Assembly: GCA_910588505.1 (NCBI GenBank)
Contig: CAJUPQ010000025.1
Span: forward strand, 1 to 43,923
Source: an uncultured Hungatella sp.
GTDB taxonomy: Bacteria; Bacillota; Clostridia; Lachnospirales; Lachnospiraceae
Length of the DNA stretch: 43,923 nt
Direction of reading: 5' to 3'
In this document: positions 1 through 7,582 of the stretch, one piece after another
Layout of the letters: every line of letters begins with the position of its first letter
Position numbering within the stretch: position 1 is the first letter of the stretch
Notes under the pieces: generated by a model
Databases searched by the model: none
What the model was told of the DNA's origin: nothing
Seen by the model: only the letters and a program-made list of their open reading frames with translations
Program-made: the position numbers and the translations under genes

Positions 1-375
1 TCAAAGGACATCCGGAAGGTTCTTATGGAACTGTACGAAGTGTTTGACTTCTGCTACTTACTAAACAACTTTTTGCATTGCTCAGCTTATGAAAATGTGA
101 TTTTCTGTTGGGTAATGCATCAACAGCCTATCATAGATTCTATATTGGGAAAGCTGGATACACAAAACTGTGAGGTGAAATGTATCTCACTTATTGCTGA
201 CGAAACCCATTTGCGTAAGAGATTAACTAAGGATGTAGAAAGAGGTATTCGTGCCGAGGATGTAATTGAAAGAAGTGTAACAAGAATACCGATGTATCAA
301 ACACTAAACACGATTAAAATTGATACTAATGAAAAAACGGTGGCTATGATTGCAAATGAAATCGAGCAGATATGA
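1..375 (+). CDS. AAA-family ATPase / small-molecule kinase-like protein, 3' part only
   Basis: The reading frame is open from the first base of the window to the TGA at 373-375, so the gene begins upstream and its P-loop is not visible. The remaining residues include a lid-like stretch (LRKRLTKDVERG) and an alternation of beta strands and helices typical of the C-terminal half of P-loop kinases of the AAA_33 type. These proteins phosphorylate small molecules or confer drug resistance, but the substrate cannot be read here. The next gene on the same strand starts 86 bases later and has its own ribosome site. An internal ATG at 25 exists but lacks a good ribosome site, so a partial gene is the better call. 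Confidence 0.6.
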   Translation, partial: SKDIRKVLMELYEVFDFCYLLNNFLHCSAYENVIFCWVMHQQPIIDSILGKLDTQNCEVKCISLIADETHLRKRLTKDVERGIRAEDVIERSVTRIPMYQTLNTIKIDTNEKTVAMIANEIEQI

Positions 376-461
376 TGCTGTCAAAGACCCGTTTATAGGA
401 AACAGAAACTTTTAGTTTTCAGAATGTTCACGCACATTATTAAAACGGAAGGAGGTGCGCT

Positions 462-1685
462 ATGCTGAATGATTTTTCATGGAATATGACCGGATACATA
501 CCGAAATATCCTGTTGATTCATTCGGTGCGGACATCCGCCCCTATGTGGCAGAGCGCATCTTCCAACTGGAACCGGAGCCGCCAACGGTGAACAGTCTGA
601 ATGAGTATATCCTATCTGCCTTGCAGGAAAAGAACTTGATGTATTTTTCGTTCTTCCTGCACCATTATGAGCCGCAACTCAACAAGCGCACCAAGAGCTT
701 TCTTGGCGTGGATAGCGGCGATTTGTACGACACAGACCGATTTATAGATATAAAGCTCTCCTGCCGAGAGCAAATGCTCCAAAAGCTGATGGACTATGAC
801 CCCGCCAAGGGTGCGGAGTACGCTACATACATTTTTCCGTTCATCCGGGATGCTATGCTCCGTTTCCGCATGGGTGAAGAAAAATGGTCGGTGTCCTCTC
901 TGACCAATTACAAAATGGTGCGGTCAATGGCATGGCTGTACCATAACACCAAGGATGCGGTCAGCGAGTTTGCCAAGAAATACAACTGCGACCTTGCCCT
1001 TGCGGAAGAATATCTGAAAGTAGTCCGTGGCATCCGCAATCAGCAGCCGTTCTATGTGACGGGCGAAGACGGCGAGGAAACGGGCGAAGATGTTGCCCTT
1101 GACGATACTTGGAACTATGCCGACATCCTCTGGAACGGCATACAGGCTGAAAAGGTGCAGCGGGCATTTGAGAAGCTGAATTACCGGGAACAGACCTTAC
1201 TTGAAAAACGGTTAGCAATTTGTATGACCTGTGGGCGAGTTGGCTCATGGAAGAACCGCCCCACTTTTGAAGAACTGGCGATTATGTTTGAGGGCAGCAC
1301 TGCCAGCGGTGCAGAGCGAGCCTACCGGAAAGCGGTGGACAAACTGACAGAACTGCTGGTTGCCGAAGGTGCGCTCCATGCTGTCCGGCTGAAACAGAAA
1401 TCCAAAACCAAGCGCAAAAAGAAAATCGCCGCCGCAATCTACGAATACCAAGCAGACTGCGACGGCGAATGGGGCGAGATTTCATTTAATTTTGAGAATG
1501 GCACAGCTGAGATCATTCAACTTGCCGATTGGGACACGATGATAACAAAATGCTTTGCAAATCAGGCAATATCGTATCTTCTGAACTGCGAAAATGAGAA
1601 GCTACCAAAGGAAACATTGGTTGCGCTTGACTCAACTTATTATTTAAGTGTATTACGAGGATCAATACTCATCGTGTCCTATTGA
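462..1685 (+). CDS. RNA polymerase sigma-70-like protein of mobile-element type
   Basis: This 407-residue protein has ATG at 462 preceded by GGAAGGAGG with good spacing. The N-terminal 60 residues are specific to a family I recognise from clostridial integrative conjugative elements. Residues about 95-270 resemble sigma regions 2 to 4: helical, with AEYATYIFPFIRDAMLRFR in the region 2 position and a helix-turn-helix-like segment around FEELAIMFEGSTASGAERAYRKAVDKL. A basic stretch (KQKSKTKRKKK) follows, then a roughly 80-residue beta-rich tail. Such proteins usually sit in the accessory region of conjugative transposons, where they may direct transcription of element genes; that role is inferred. 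The 3' end overlaps the convergent blaR1-like gene by 17 bases, which suggests a junction here and leaves some doubt about the native C-terminus. Confidence 0.7.
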   Translation: MLNDFSWNMTGYIPKYPVDSFGADIRPYVAERIFQLEPEPPTVNSLNEYILSALQEKNLMYFSFFLHHYEPQLNKRTKSFLGVDSGDLYDTDRFIDIKLSCREQMLQKLMDYDPAKGAEYATYIFPFIRDAMLRFRMGEEKWSVSSLTNYKMVRSMAWLYHNTKDAVSEFAKKYNCDLALAEEYLKVVRGIRNQQPFYVTGEDGEETGEDVALDDTWNYADILWNGIQAEKVQRAFEKLNYREQTLLEKRLAICMTCGRVGSWKNRPTFEELAIMFEGSTASGAERAYRKAVDKLTELLVAEGALHAVRLKQKSKTKRKKKIAAAIYEYQADCDGEWGEISFNFENGTAEIIQLADWDTMITKCFANQAISYLLNCENEKLPKETLVALDSTYYLSVLRGSILIVSY

Positions 1686-4098
1686 TGAACACGGCTTCGG
1701 CGGGATCGAAGTAGTCTGCGGTATTGCTACTTAGTCCGCTGGCCTTCCAAGCCTGTTCAAATGTAATATTCTCGATGTTGCTCAAAATAACATAGGTTGT
1801 ATCCTCAACGGCGTTATTCAACCGTCCGGTAACTTCCAGCCTGTACTTGTAAGTATAGCAAGTCACAGTTCCTTCCATTCCATTTATAGATGCAAAACTT
1901 GCACTGTAAGTGCCAGCATCCCACAGTTCATCCCTAAAGATATGTTCATACGTTTCAGCTTCGACTTCATAGACATAGCCACCAATTTCTACTGTAATAT
2001 TGTTAGAACCTTCATTGTTTACGAAAATACACCAATACGGTGCCTCCTCAGTAAGTACCATCTTATTTTGTAAAGATGTATTTCCAGCAAGATTTAGTTC
2101 AAATCCGTTTAGTCTACCCTTTTCTGCTGCAACTTTGATGCTATAAACATCCGCAATTCGTGCAGGATAAGTTTCAAGGATTTCACCGGAGTATTCGATT
2201 TCAATTGCATCTCCGACTTCTGGTTCGGGTGACGGCCGAGCATTTCTGATAGGCACTTCAATTCTGTCTGCACTACTCAGTTCCCAACTACCCTCAACAG
2301 GTTTCACAAGATAATACCCATCATGGATTTCCAGAATTTCAGCTTGGAACACCTGATGTGCTTCGTTAGAAAAGCCTTCAATCTGAAGACAATTATTCTT
2401 GAAAACCAATCGTCCGGTTTCTACCAGTTCTTCAGAATTGTACTTTGTTTTATCTACGTACAGATGACCGTCTTGCTTATCCAGTCTAAGTGCGAAATCG
2501 AAACATCCTCGGTCAGACAGTTCATAGCTTACACCATTTACATAGTCATAAATGGTAATGCGATTATCAATCATTCCAGAACCAAAGCTGTATGTTGCAC
2601 AGATTTCTGGGAAATCATCCCCAGTAAGGTCAGTAAAATAAGCGTTCCATATTGGCATACCATCAATCAAAATTGTTTGGCCAGTAAGTTCCGAAGTGTC
2701 AAAGGGTTTTGACGCAATTATTTGTGTCTGGTTGTAGCTGAAAGTAACATCTGGATATATCGGAAGTTTTATAGTTGATTCATCATCCATAGCAGAGGGG
2801 TTCTCTGTGTAGTCAAACCACTCTATGACGGAATTTACCTCATCAGCAATACGCACCTCTACATTTTCCACTTCGACATATACAATAATGTCCTCGTCAG
2901 TGGAGTTCTGCATATTTACACCAATCTTAAACCACGTATCTTTTTCAGCATCAAATTCCACCGGCATTCCATGTGTAAGATAGGTAGCAGTATATCCGGT
3001 TTCTGTTGTTTCATTGACCGGAGATAACAGGACTTCCGTATCACCCAATCCATCACCAGACCATATTTTGATTGAGTTCTTGATTGTGCTGACTTCTTCA
3101 TCCGAATACACAAATTCTTCTTGACTTCCCGCTGGAACAACGATTCGCAGTGTGTAACTGTCTTGCTTCGGATTTGTCAGAAAGCAGACCACAACAACTA
3201 CACAGGCAATCACTGCAAGAATGATAATCCAAAACGCAGGTTTCTTATAATTCATCACGGATTTCACACGCTCCTTTACACCTACCTCACCAAAGGCAAG
3301 AGGACAGGCGGCAATCATACGACGATTTACGCTGCAAGCCACAAGTGCTTGGGTATAATCTGCTCTCTGTTCATTTCCGAGTTCCTTGATAACCTTTTCA
3401 TCACAGGCAAGCTCGATGTCACGACACAGCAGAACATAAGCCAGCCACATCAAAGGATTGAACCAGTGAATTGTCAGCAGGAGAAAACCAAGAGGTTTCC
3501 ACCAATGGTCTTTGCGGCGAATGTGTGCTTGTTCATGGGCAACAACGTGTTCCATATCCTGCTCATCCATTTTGAACGGCAGATAGATTTTCGGCTTGAT
3601 GATGCCCAAGACAAACGGAGAACCGACATTCTCACTTTGGAAAATATTGTCCTCGTAGCGAACGGCAGTATCCACCTTACGGCGCAGACGCCAGTAACTG
3701 ATGGCTGTATATAATGCCAGTGCAATCATGCCGAAAATCCAAATATATTCATAGATACCAATGGTAATCTGCAACGGATTTGCACTTGCGCCAGCCATCG
3801 GAGTGTTAGATTGGCCGATAATAGGATTGACTGCGTTGTTTATTGCATTTATACCGCTATTGATGGTTGGTGTAGTATCCATTCCAATGTCCAGAGGAAT
3901 GGTTTCTGCACTTGGAATCAGACTCAATGCACTCTCAAAAGAGAATGGGCAAACCAATCTGACAGCTACAATACCCCAAAGTAGAACATTGACCCATTTG
4001 GGAGCTTTCTTCAAAACAAGCCTGAGTATCAGCACAGCCAGGATAAGCCAGCTTGCCGATATGCTCATGTTGATAATTTTCAAAAAGAGTTCGTTCAT
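1669..4098 (-). CDS. blaR1: BlaR1/MecR1-type M56 zinc-metalloprotease sensor-transducer
   Basis: This is an 809-residue membrane protein. The N-terminal third has transmembrane segments (near residues 10-30, 35-55, 110-130 and 290-310) and a cytoplasmic M56 metalloprotease domain with the zinc motif HEQAH in VVAHEQAHIRRKDHW; ELACDEKVI supplies the usual downstream acidic ligand. In characterised members, ligand sensing activates this protease, which leads to loss of the BlaI-type repressor. The extracytoplasmic part after about residue 315 is long and beta-rich and shows no penicillin-binding SxxK/SxN/KTG set, so the signal is unlikely to be a beta-lactam. The start codon overlaps the stop of the upstream repressor gene (ATGA), so the two are translationally coupled. 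No obvious target gene for resistance lies next to them. Confidence 0.85.
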   Translation of the reverse strand: MNELFLKIINMSISASWLILAVLILRLVLKKAPKWVNVLLWGIVAVRLVCPFSFESALSLIPSAETIPLDIGMDTTPTINSGINAINNAVNPIIGQSNTPMAGASANPLQITIGIYEYIWIFGMIALALYTAISYWRLRRKVDTAVRYEDNIFQSENVGSPFVLGIIKPKIYLPFKMDEQDMEHVVAHEQAHIRRKDHWWKPLGFLLLTIHWFNPLMWLAYVLLCRDIELACDEKVIKELGNEQRADYTQALVACSVNRRMIAACPLAFGEVGVKERVKSVMNYKKPAFWIIILAVIACVVVVVCFLTNPKQDSYTLRIVVPAGSQEEFVYSDEEVSTIKNSIKIWSGDGLGDTEVLLSPVNETTETGYTATYLTHGMPVEFDAEKDTWFKIGVNMQNSTDEDIIVYVEVENVEVRIADEVNSVIEWFDYTENPSAMDDESTIKLPIYPDVTFSYNQTQIIASKPFDTSELTGQTILIDGMPIWNAYFTDLTGDDFPEICATYSFGSGMIDNRITIYDYVNGVSYELSDRGCFDFALRLDKQDGHLYVDKTKYNSEELVETGRLVFKNNCLQIEGFSNEAHQVFQAEILEIHDGYYLVKPVEGSWELSSADRIEVPIRNARPSPEPEVGDAIEIEYSGEILETYPARIADVYSIKVAAEKGRLNGFELNLAGNTSLQNKMVLTEEAPYWCIFVNNEGSNNITVEIGGYVYEVEAETYEHIFRDELWDAGTYSASFASINGMEGTVTCYTYKYRLEVTGRLNNAVEDTTYVILSNIENITFEQAWKASGLSSNTADYFDPAEAVFINRTR

Positions 4099-4466
4099 TG
4101 TGAACCTCCTTTCCTGATGCGGTCGATCATGCGCTGTACCTCATCAAGCTCATCTTCGGACATAGCCTGATGCTTTGTAAAAGCAGCGATAAAGGCAGGC
4201 AGAGAACCCTCGAATTTCTTCTCAACCAGTTCATCGATCTCACACGCCTGGGCTTCATCTTTGGAAACGAGAGAAGTAACAGTGCCATTGTCGTTCTTCA
4301 GCACACCACGCTCTCCAAGACGCTTGATAACGGTATAAGTCGTAGTTCTTTTCCATCCGAGTTGATCCTGGCACAGCTTTACAAGCTGGGTAGCAGTAAC
4401 CGGCTCATGCTCCCACATAATCAAACAAAAACGATATTCACTTTCGTGAATCTTCGGAAAATCCAT
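4095..4466 (-). CDS. blaI: BlaI/MecI/CopY-family transcriptional repressor
   Basis: A 123-residue winged-helix repressor. The N-terminal DNA-binding domain contains the family hallmarks EYRFCLIMWEHEPVTATQL and RTTTYTVIKRLGERGVL. The C-terminal helices (DELDEVQRMIDRIRK) are the dimerisation part, and the protease-sensitive region lies between. I chose ATG at 4466 because AGGAGG lies eight bases upstream. A further in-frame start at 4502 would place the coding region across the promoter and operators. The gene is the first of a two-gene operon with the blaR1-type sensor and is probably autoregulated through the two operators just upstream. Confidence 0.9.
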   Translation of the reverse strand: MDFPKIHESEYRFCLIMWEHEPVTATQLVKLCQDQLGWKRTTTYTVIKRLGERGVLKNDNGTVTSLVSKDEAQACEIDELVEKKFEGSLPAFIAAFTKHQAMSEDELDEVQRMIDRIRKGGSQ

Positions 4467-4481
4467 ATTCACGCCCTCCTT

Positions 4482-4529
4482 GTCTATACCGTTAGACTTC
4501 ATATATAGTCTACAACATTAGACAATCAA
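4482..4529 (-). promoter_or_regulatory. Autoregulated blaI-blaR1 promoter with two palindromic operators
   Basis: On the minus strand a -35 box TTGATT (4529-4524) and a -10 box TATATA (4507-4502) are separated by 16 bases. The whole spacer is a perfect inverted repeat GTCTA-N6-TAGAC (4508-4523). A second perfect copy of the same palindrome lies at 4482-4497, over the expected transcription start. The two start points are 26 bases apart. Operators within and just after the promoter are the classical layout for BlaI/MecI-family repressors, so this is very likely the binding site of the adjacent repressor. Confidence 0.8.
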
Positions 4530-4556
4530 AATCAATAGCGTTCACAGAGAAGATAC

Positions 4557-4590
4557 AAAAAATTGCCCGCAGAATTTCTCCCACGGGCAA
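4557..4590 (-). terminator. Intrinsic terminator after the DUF6061-like gene
   Basis: Read on the minus strand, TTGCCCG (4590-4584) pairs with CGGGCAA across a 14-base loop and is followed directly by six T residues. It sits eight bases after the stop of the small gene at 4599-4847 and separates it from the blaI promoter. Confidence 0.75.
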
Positions 4591-4598
4591 AGTGTTGG

Positions 4599-4847
4599 TT
4601 AACTATCAAGCGGTTTGTATTCAGTTACAGTTTTCAAATAGGTTTCGGGATCACCGTTCAATATCAAGTCTGCATATCCAATCGGATCATTGTAGATCAG
4701 ATAGTCCAATTCTGACCGCTGATACATATTATCGGCAACCTCATTCTCCACGGCGATGGTATCAATGGCAATCATACTGCCATCTAAGAATTTCAGTTCC
4801 ACACAGGCATTATCCATGTTGAACTCACAAGAAATCAATCTATCCAT
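4599..4847 (-). CDS. DUF6061-like small protein
   Basis: An 82-residue acidic protein. ATG at 4847 has GGAGG seven bases upstream. The N-terminal half has short beta strands (LISCEFN, CVELKFLDGSMIAIDT) and the C-terminal half is helical (ELDYLIYNDPIGYADLILNG). I recognise this pattern from small proteins that accompany conjugative elements in Clostridia, annotated as DUF6061. No function is known. The gene is single, lies between a terminator on its 3' side and rlmD behind it, and probably belongs to the mobile-element-derived left edge of the window. Confidence 0.6.
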   Translation of the reverse strand: MDRLISCEFNMDNACVELKFLDGSMIAIDTIAVENEVADNMYQRSELDYLIYNDPIGYADLILNGDPETYLKTVTEYKPLDS

Positions 4848-4871
4848 AAGAAACCTCCATTTTGCTGGATG

Positions 4872-6518
4872 TTAGATCATCCCAAAATATTTGAATGCTT
4901 CTCGGATTGCTTTCTCTTTTTCCGGCGGGCATTGTGGCTGTCTGGAATCCTCAGCCTTCGGCAGATTGTAGTTTTTGCCTACTTCAATCCCACATTTCCG
5001 TTTGATCTGTGAGATATAGAGGTTGGACACCTTTAACCCGGTATGCTCCAAAACATACTCCTTGATCTGCGGATAGGTTGCTCCATCTTGGAACTCCGAC
5101 ATATCCATATCTTCCAAAGAGAACTCAACCCGAATCTTTTTCGAGTCGACCTCGCCCTTGGAAAGCAAGACAATGGTTTCTATATTCCCCGTACAAGGAA
5201 ACATATCCACGCAGCAAGCCCTCTCCACCTGATACCCGCTCTCCAAAAGCGCCTCCAGATCCCTCACCAGACTGGTAGCCTTACAGGAAATATACACCAT
5301 CCTCTCCACCCCAAACTCCATGATCCTCTTAAGGGCCTTAGGATGGACCCCGTCCCTGGGCGGATCCAGCACGATCAGATCCGGCTTTTCCTCCAGCTCC
5401 TCCACGACCTTCATCACATCCCCGGCAATAAACCGACAGGTATTAAGGCCATTCATGGACGCGTTCTCCCTGGCAGCTTCCACCGCCTCCTCCACGATCT
5501 CCACGCCCACCACCGTTTTCGCCACAGGTGCCAGGATCTGGGCGATGGTCCCGGTACCGCTGTAAAGGTCGAAGATCACTTTCCCCTTCGTGTCCCCCAC
5601 ATACTCCCTCACGGTCTGATAGAGAACCTCCGCCCCCAAAGAGTTGGTCTGAAAAAAGGAAAATGGCGAGATCTTAAACCGCAGCCCCAAAAGCTCCTCA
5701 TAAAAAAAATCTTTTCCAGACAGCACCGTGGTCCCATCGCTTTGCACCACATCCGCCAGACTGTCATTTCGAATATGGAGAATACCCGCAAATGTCCCCT
5801 CAATAGGAAGGTTTTTCATCACTTCCACCCACCCGTCCAGCAGCTCCTTCTCCTCCATGCCCCTATCCTCCAAAAATCCCGTCTGTCCCGAAGTCACAAG
5901 AGCCGCCAGGATCTCCCCGGTCTTCATAGCCCTGCGGACCAGAAGATGGCGCAGATACCCTTCATGCCGCAGTTTCTTATAAAAAGGGACCTGCCTTTCC
6001 GAGAAATATTCCCTGGTGGATGCAAGAATCCGGGTAAAATCCATGTGGGTTATGCGGCAAAAATCCGCGTTGACCACATCGTGAAAGCTGCCTCTTCTGT
6101 GCATCCCCAGGGCCAGCGGTCCGCCCTTTACCTCATCCCCAAAAGAAAATTCCATCTTGTTGCGGTATCCCTCCCAGACAGGACTTGGCTTTATCTCCTC
6201 CACCTGCCCCACCAGGGCCTTTACCTGCTCCTCCTTGATCCGAAGCTGGTCACTGTATGGGATACTCTGCATCAGACATCCCCCGCACACGCCAAAATGA
6301 GGACAGCGGTTCTTTGCGGTTTCCAGAGGCGATTCCCTCTCCACCTTTAACACGCGCCCCTCACACCGCCCGTTCCTCTTTTTATTCACAACAAATGTGA
6401 TCTCCTGGCCTGGAAGCCCATTTTTTACAATAGCCTTCTCGCCCTCTATGTAAATGATCCCCCGGTTGGGGAACTCCATCCTTTCAACAATCCCTGTATA
6501 AATCTGCCCTTTTTTCAC
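4872..6518 (-). CDS. rlmD: 23S rRNA (uracil-C5)-methyltransferase, RlmD/TrmA family
   Basis: This 548-residue SAM-dependent enzyme methylates C5 of a uridine in 23S rRNA. It shows an N-terminal TRAM domain (residues 1-60), a 4Fe-4S cluster motif with Cys72, Cys78 and Cys81 (CPHFGVCGGC), a class I methyltransferase fold with FDLYSGTGTIAQ, the motif LDPPRDGVHPKAL, and the catalytic cysteine at about 412 in VYISCKATSLVRDL. The start is GTG at 6518 behind GGAAGGGA. About 90 extra residues follow the end of the usual enzyme (after ETIVLLSK), including YPQIKEYVLEHTGLKVSNLY. This tail is known from clostridial members, and its role is unclear. Which uridine is modified (747 or 1939, Escherichia coli numbering) cannot be told from sequence. 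Confidence 0.9.
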   Translation of the reverse strand: MKKGQIYTGIVERMEFPNRGIIYIEGEKAIVKNGLPGQEITFVVNKKRNGRCEGRVLKVERESPLETAKNRCPHFGVCGGCLMQSIPYSDQLRIKEEQVKALVGQVEEIKPSPVWEGYRNKMEFSFGDEVKGGPLALGMHRRGSFHDVVNADFCRITHMDFTRILASTREYFSERQVPFYKKLRHEGYLRHLLVRRAMKTGEILAALVTSGQTGFLEDRGMEEKELLDGWVEVMKNLPIEGTFAGILHIRNDSLADVVQSDGTTVLSGKDFFYEELLGLRFKISPFSFFQTNSLGAEVLYQTVREYVGDTKGKVIFDLYSGTGTIAQILAPVAKTVVGVEIVEEAVEAARENASMNGLNTCRFIAGDVMKVVEELEEKPDLIVLDPPRDGVHPKALKRIMEFGVERMVYISCKATSLVRDLEALLESGYQVERACCVDMFPCTGNIETIVLLSKGEVDSKKIRVEFSLEDMDMSEFQDGATYPQIKEYVLEHTGLKVSNLYISQIKRKCGIEVGKNYNLPKAEDSRQPQCPPEKEKAIREAFKYFGMI

Positions 6519-6555
6519 CTGCGATCCCTTCCTGTCAACATCTGTCTTCTTAAGA

Positions 6556-6586
6556 AAAGGGATATTGCCACTCGCAACATCCCTTT
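6556..6586 (-). terminator. Intrinsic terminator after the small membrane protein gene
   Basis: On the minus strand AAAGGGAT-G-TTGC pairs with GCAA-T-ATCCCTTT around a five-base loop, followed by TTCTT. The stem has 13 pairs including one G-T. It lies between the stop of the 98-residue gene and the rlmD start and so separates the two transcripts. Confidence 0.75.
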
Positions 6587-6610
6587 GGTGTTTCCTTTTA
6601 TTCGTCTAAA

Positions 6611-6907
6611 TTATTCCTCTGTCTTTGGCTCTTTCTCAGTCTCATCCTCGAAAAAGTCGTCGTCAAAGTCATCATCAAAATCGTCCTCGAAATCCTCCAG
6701 ATAATCCGGTGTAAAGAAACGATATACCGCATACGCGATCGCCGCAATGGCCGCTACAGCTCCGATTATGGCAAGCGCCCACAGAACGCCGTTTTTCTTC
6801 TTGTCCTCCTCCTCTTTTCTGTGGAGAAACTCGTTCAGCCTTGTAGAGTTCATGATGTCCTCCATGCGATTCATGGCATCCTTGCCCATGTGGTCAAATT
6901 TATTCAT
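6611..6907 (-). CDS. Small single-pass membrane protein with Asp/Phe-rich acidic tail
   Basis: 98 residues; ATG at 6907 with AGGAAAGGAAGG upstream. An N-terminal charged helix (about residues 1-38) is followed by one transmembrane segment (about 41-66, rich in Ala and Ile) and then a tail of repeated Phe-Asp-Asp units (DDFDDDFDDDFFEDE) ending in acidic residues. I do not recognise a named family, though similar small proteins occur in Lachnospiraceae. The tail may bind cations or a basic partner; this is only inference. The gene has its own promoter and a long leader (see 6908-7181) and its own terminator. Confidence 0.65.
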   Translation of the reverse strand: MNKFDHMGKDAMNRMEDIMNSTRLNEFLHRKEEEDKKKNGVLWALAIIGAVAAIAAIAYAVYRFFTPDYLEDFEDDFDDDFDDDFFEDETEKEPKTEE

Positions 6908-7172
6908 TGTCCGATCCTTCCTTTCCTGGCTATCCTTTTTTTGTGCTGCCTGCTGTTTTTGGGGGTCTTCGCGCTTCCTGCTGCTTTGCAGTACACCGTT
7001 CGTTTTGGCTGCCCTGCATCTCTCACGGACGTCTTCGCTCCGGTCCGCGCCTTACAGGTGTCACTGGCCTCCGGCGCCGCCCTATGAAAAAAACAGCCGT
7101 GTATCTGCCTACATACCAGCACAACGCAGCTTTGCGGCTATACTTTTCGCACTGCTCATTGCCTACGTGTAT
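6908..7172 (-). other. Long GC-rich 5' leader of the small membrane protein gene, function unknown
   Basis: About 260 bases separate the predicted -10 box at 7173-7178 from the ATG at 6907. The stretch has no convincing coding region: frames open on either strand are short, lack good ribosome sites and encode low-complexity basic peptides. It is notably GC-rich with several short inverted repeats. I compared it by eye with the SRP RNA loop, 6S RNA and common riboswitch cores and saw no match. It may be a structured regulatory leader or simply an untranslated region. Confidence 0.3.
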
Positions 7173-7181
7173 ATTATACCA
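7173..7181 (-). promoter_or_regulatory. Extended -10 promoter for the small membrane protein gene
   Basis: Minus-strand TGGTATAAT at 7181-7173 is a consensus -10 hexamer with the TGn extension. No good -35 box is seen, which is common with extended -10 promoters. Confidence 0.5.
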
Positions 7182-7280
7182 CCATTTCCATGAATTTACT
7201 ATCTTATTTTTCCCAATTAACGAAAATTTTATTCTCTAAAACCAAATCTCGAACAATAAAGAACGATTTCTTGGGCAGAA

Positions 7281-7562
7281 TGGCAAAATAACTAAATTAA
7301 GATGTATTGTTTAGTGAGCAATGAGGCGAGGGTAGTCGTGATGCCAGTCAGAGACGGGAAGGATGGTCCTGACCAGCGCCAAATTTTAATAATACAAGTA
7401 AAAATCCCGGAAAATATGGTCTTTCTATGGTTTTCCGTATGTTGTAAAGCAAGCTGCGGAGTATCAGTAAGTATATACGAGCATAAAAACCCGAATACCC
7501 TAATCTACGAAAGCCATGAAAAGCAGCTATTTTTTCACTGCAAAGTTGCGGCAGCGTCCCCA
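7281..7562. repeat. Dispersed repeat family, copy A: terminal arm joined to the central module
   Basis: The first 90 bases (about 7281-7375) match the outer arm of copies B, C and D: TGTATTGTTTAGTGAGCA, then GCGAGGGTAGTCGTGATGCCAG, then GGGAAGGATGGTCCTG. The remainder (about 7376-7562) matches, in reverse complement, the module at 43,195-43,545: shared words include GCGCCAAATTTTAAT, GCATAAAAACCCGAATACCC and TATTTTTTCACTGCAAAGTTG. The right-hand outer arm is missing; pcrA ends 20 bases later. The ORFs across this stretch are unconvincing. The copy fills the gap between the pcrA 3' end and the promoter at 7.18 kb. Confidence 0.75.
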
Positions 7563-7582
7563 AGAGCCTATGCCACTCCCTC

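Noticed and set aside
3121..3714. A 197-codon plus-strand frame opposite the blaR1-like gene
   Set aside because: Low-complexity composition, no ribosome site, and fully within a gene with clear M56 motifs.
1669..4098. BlaR1-like protein as a beta-lactam resistance sensor
   Set aside because: No penicillin-binding motifs in its outer domain and no beta-lactamase gene nearby.
5043..6350. A 435-codon open frame on the plus strand
   Set aside because: It lies opposite rlmD, encodes a His/Pro/Leu-rich sequence with no domain and is a shadow of a well-supported gene.
6904..7122. A 72-codon minus-strand frame upstream of the small membrane protein
   Set aside because: Basic, low-complexity sequence with no ribosome site, in the probable leader.
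6908..7172. SRP RNA, 6S RNA or a known riboswitch in the GC-rich leader
   Set aside because: No diagnostic loop or core sequence could be found by eye.
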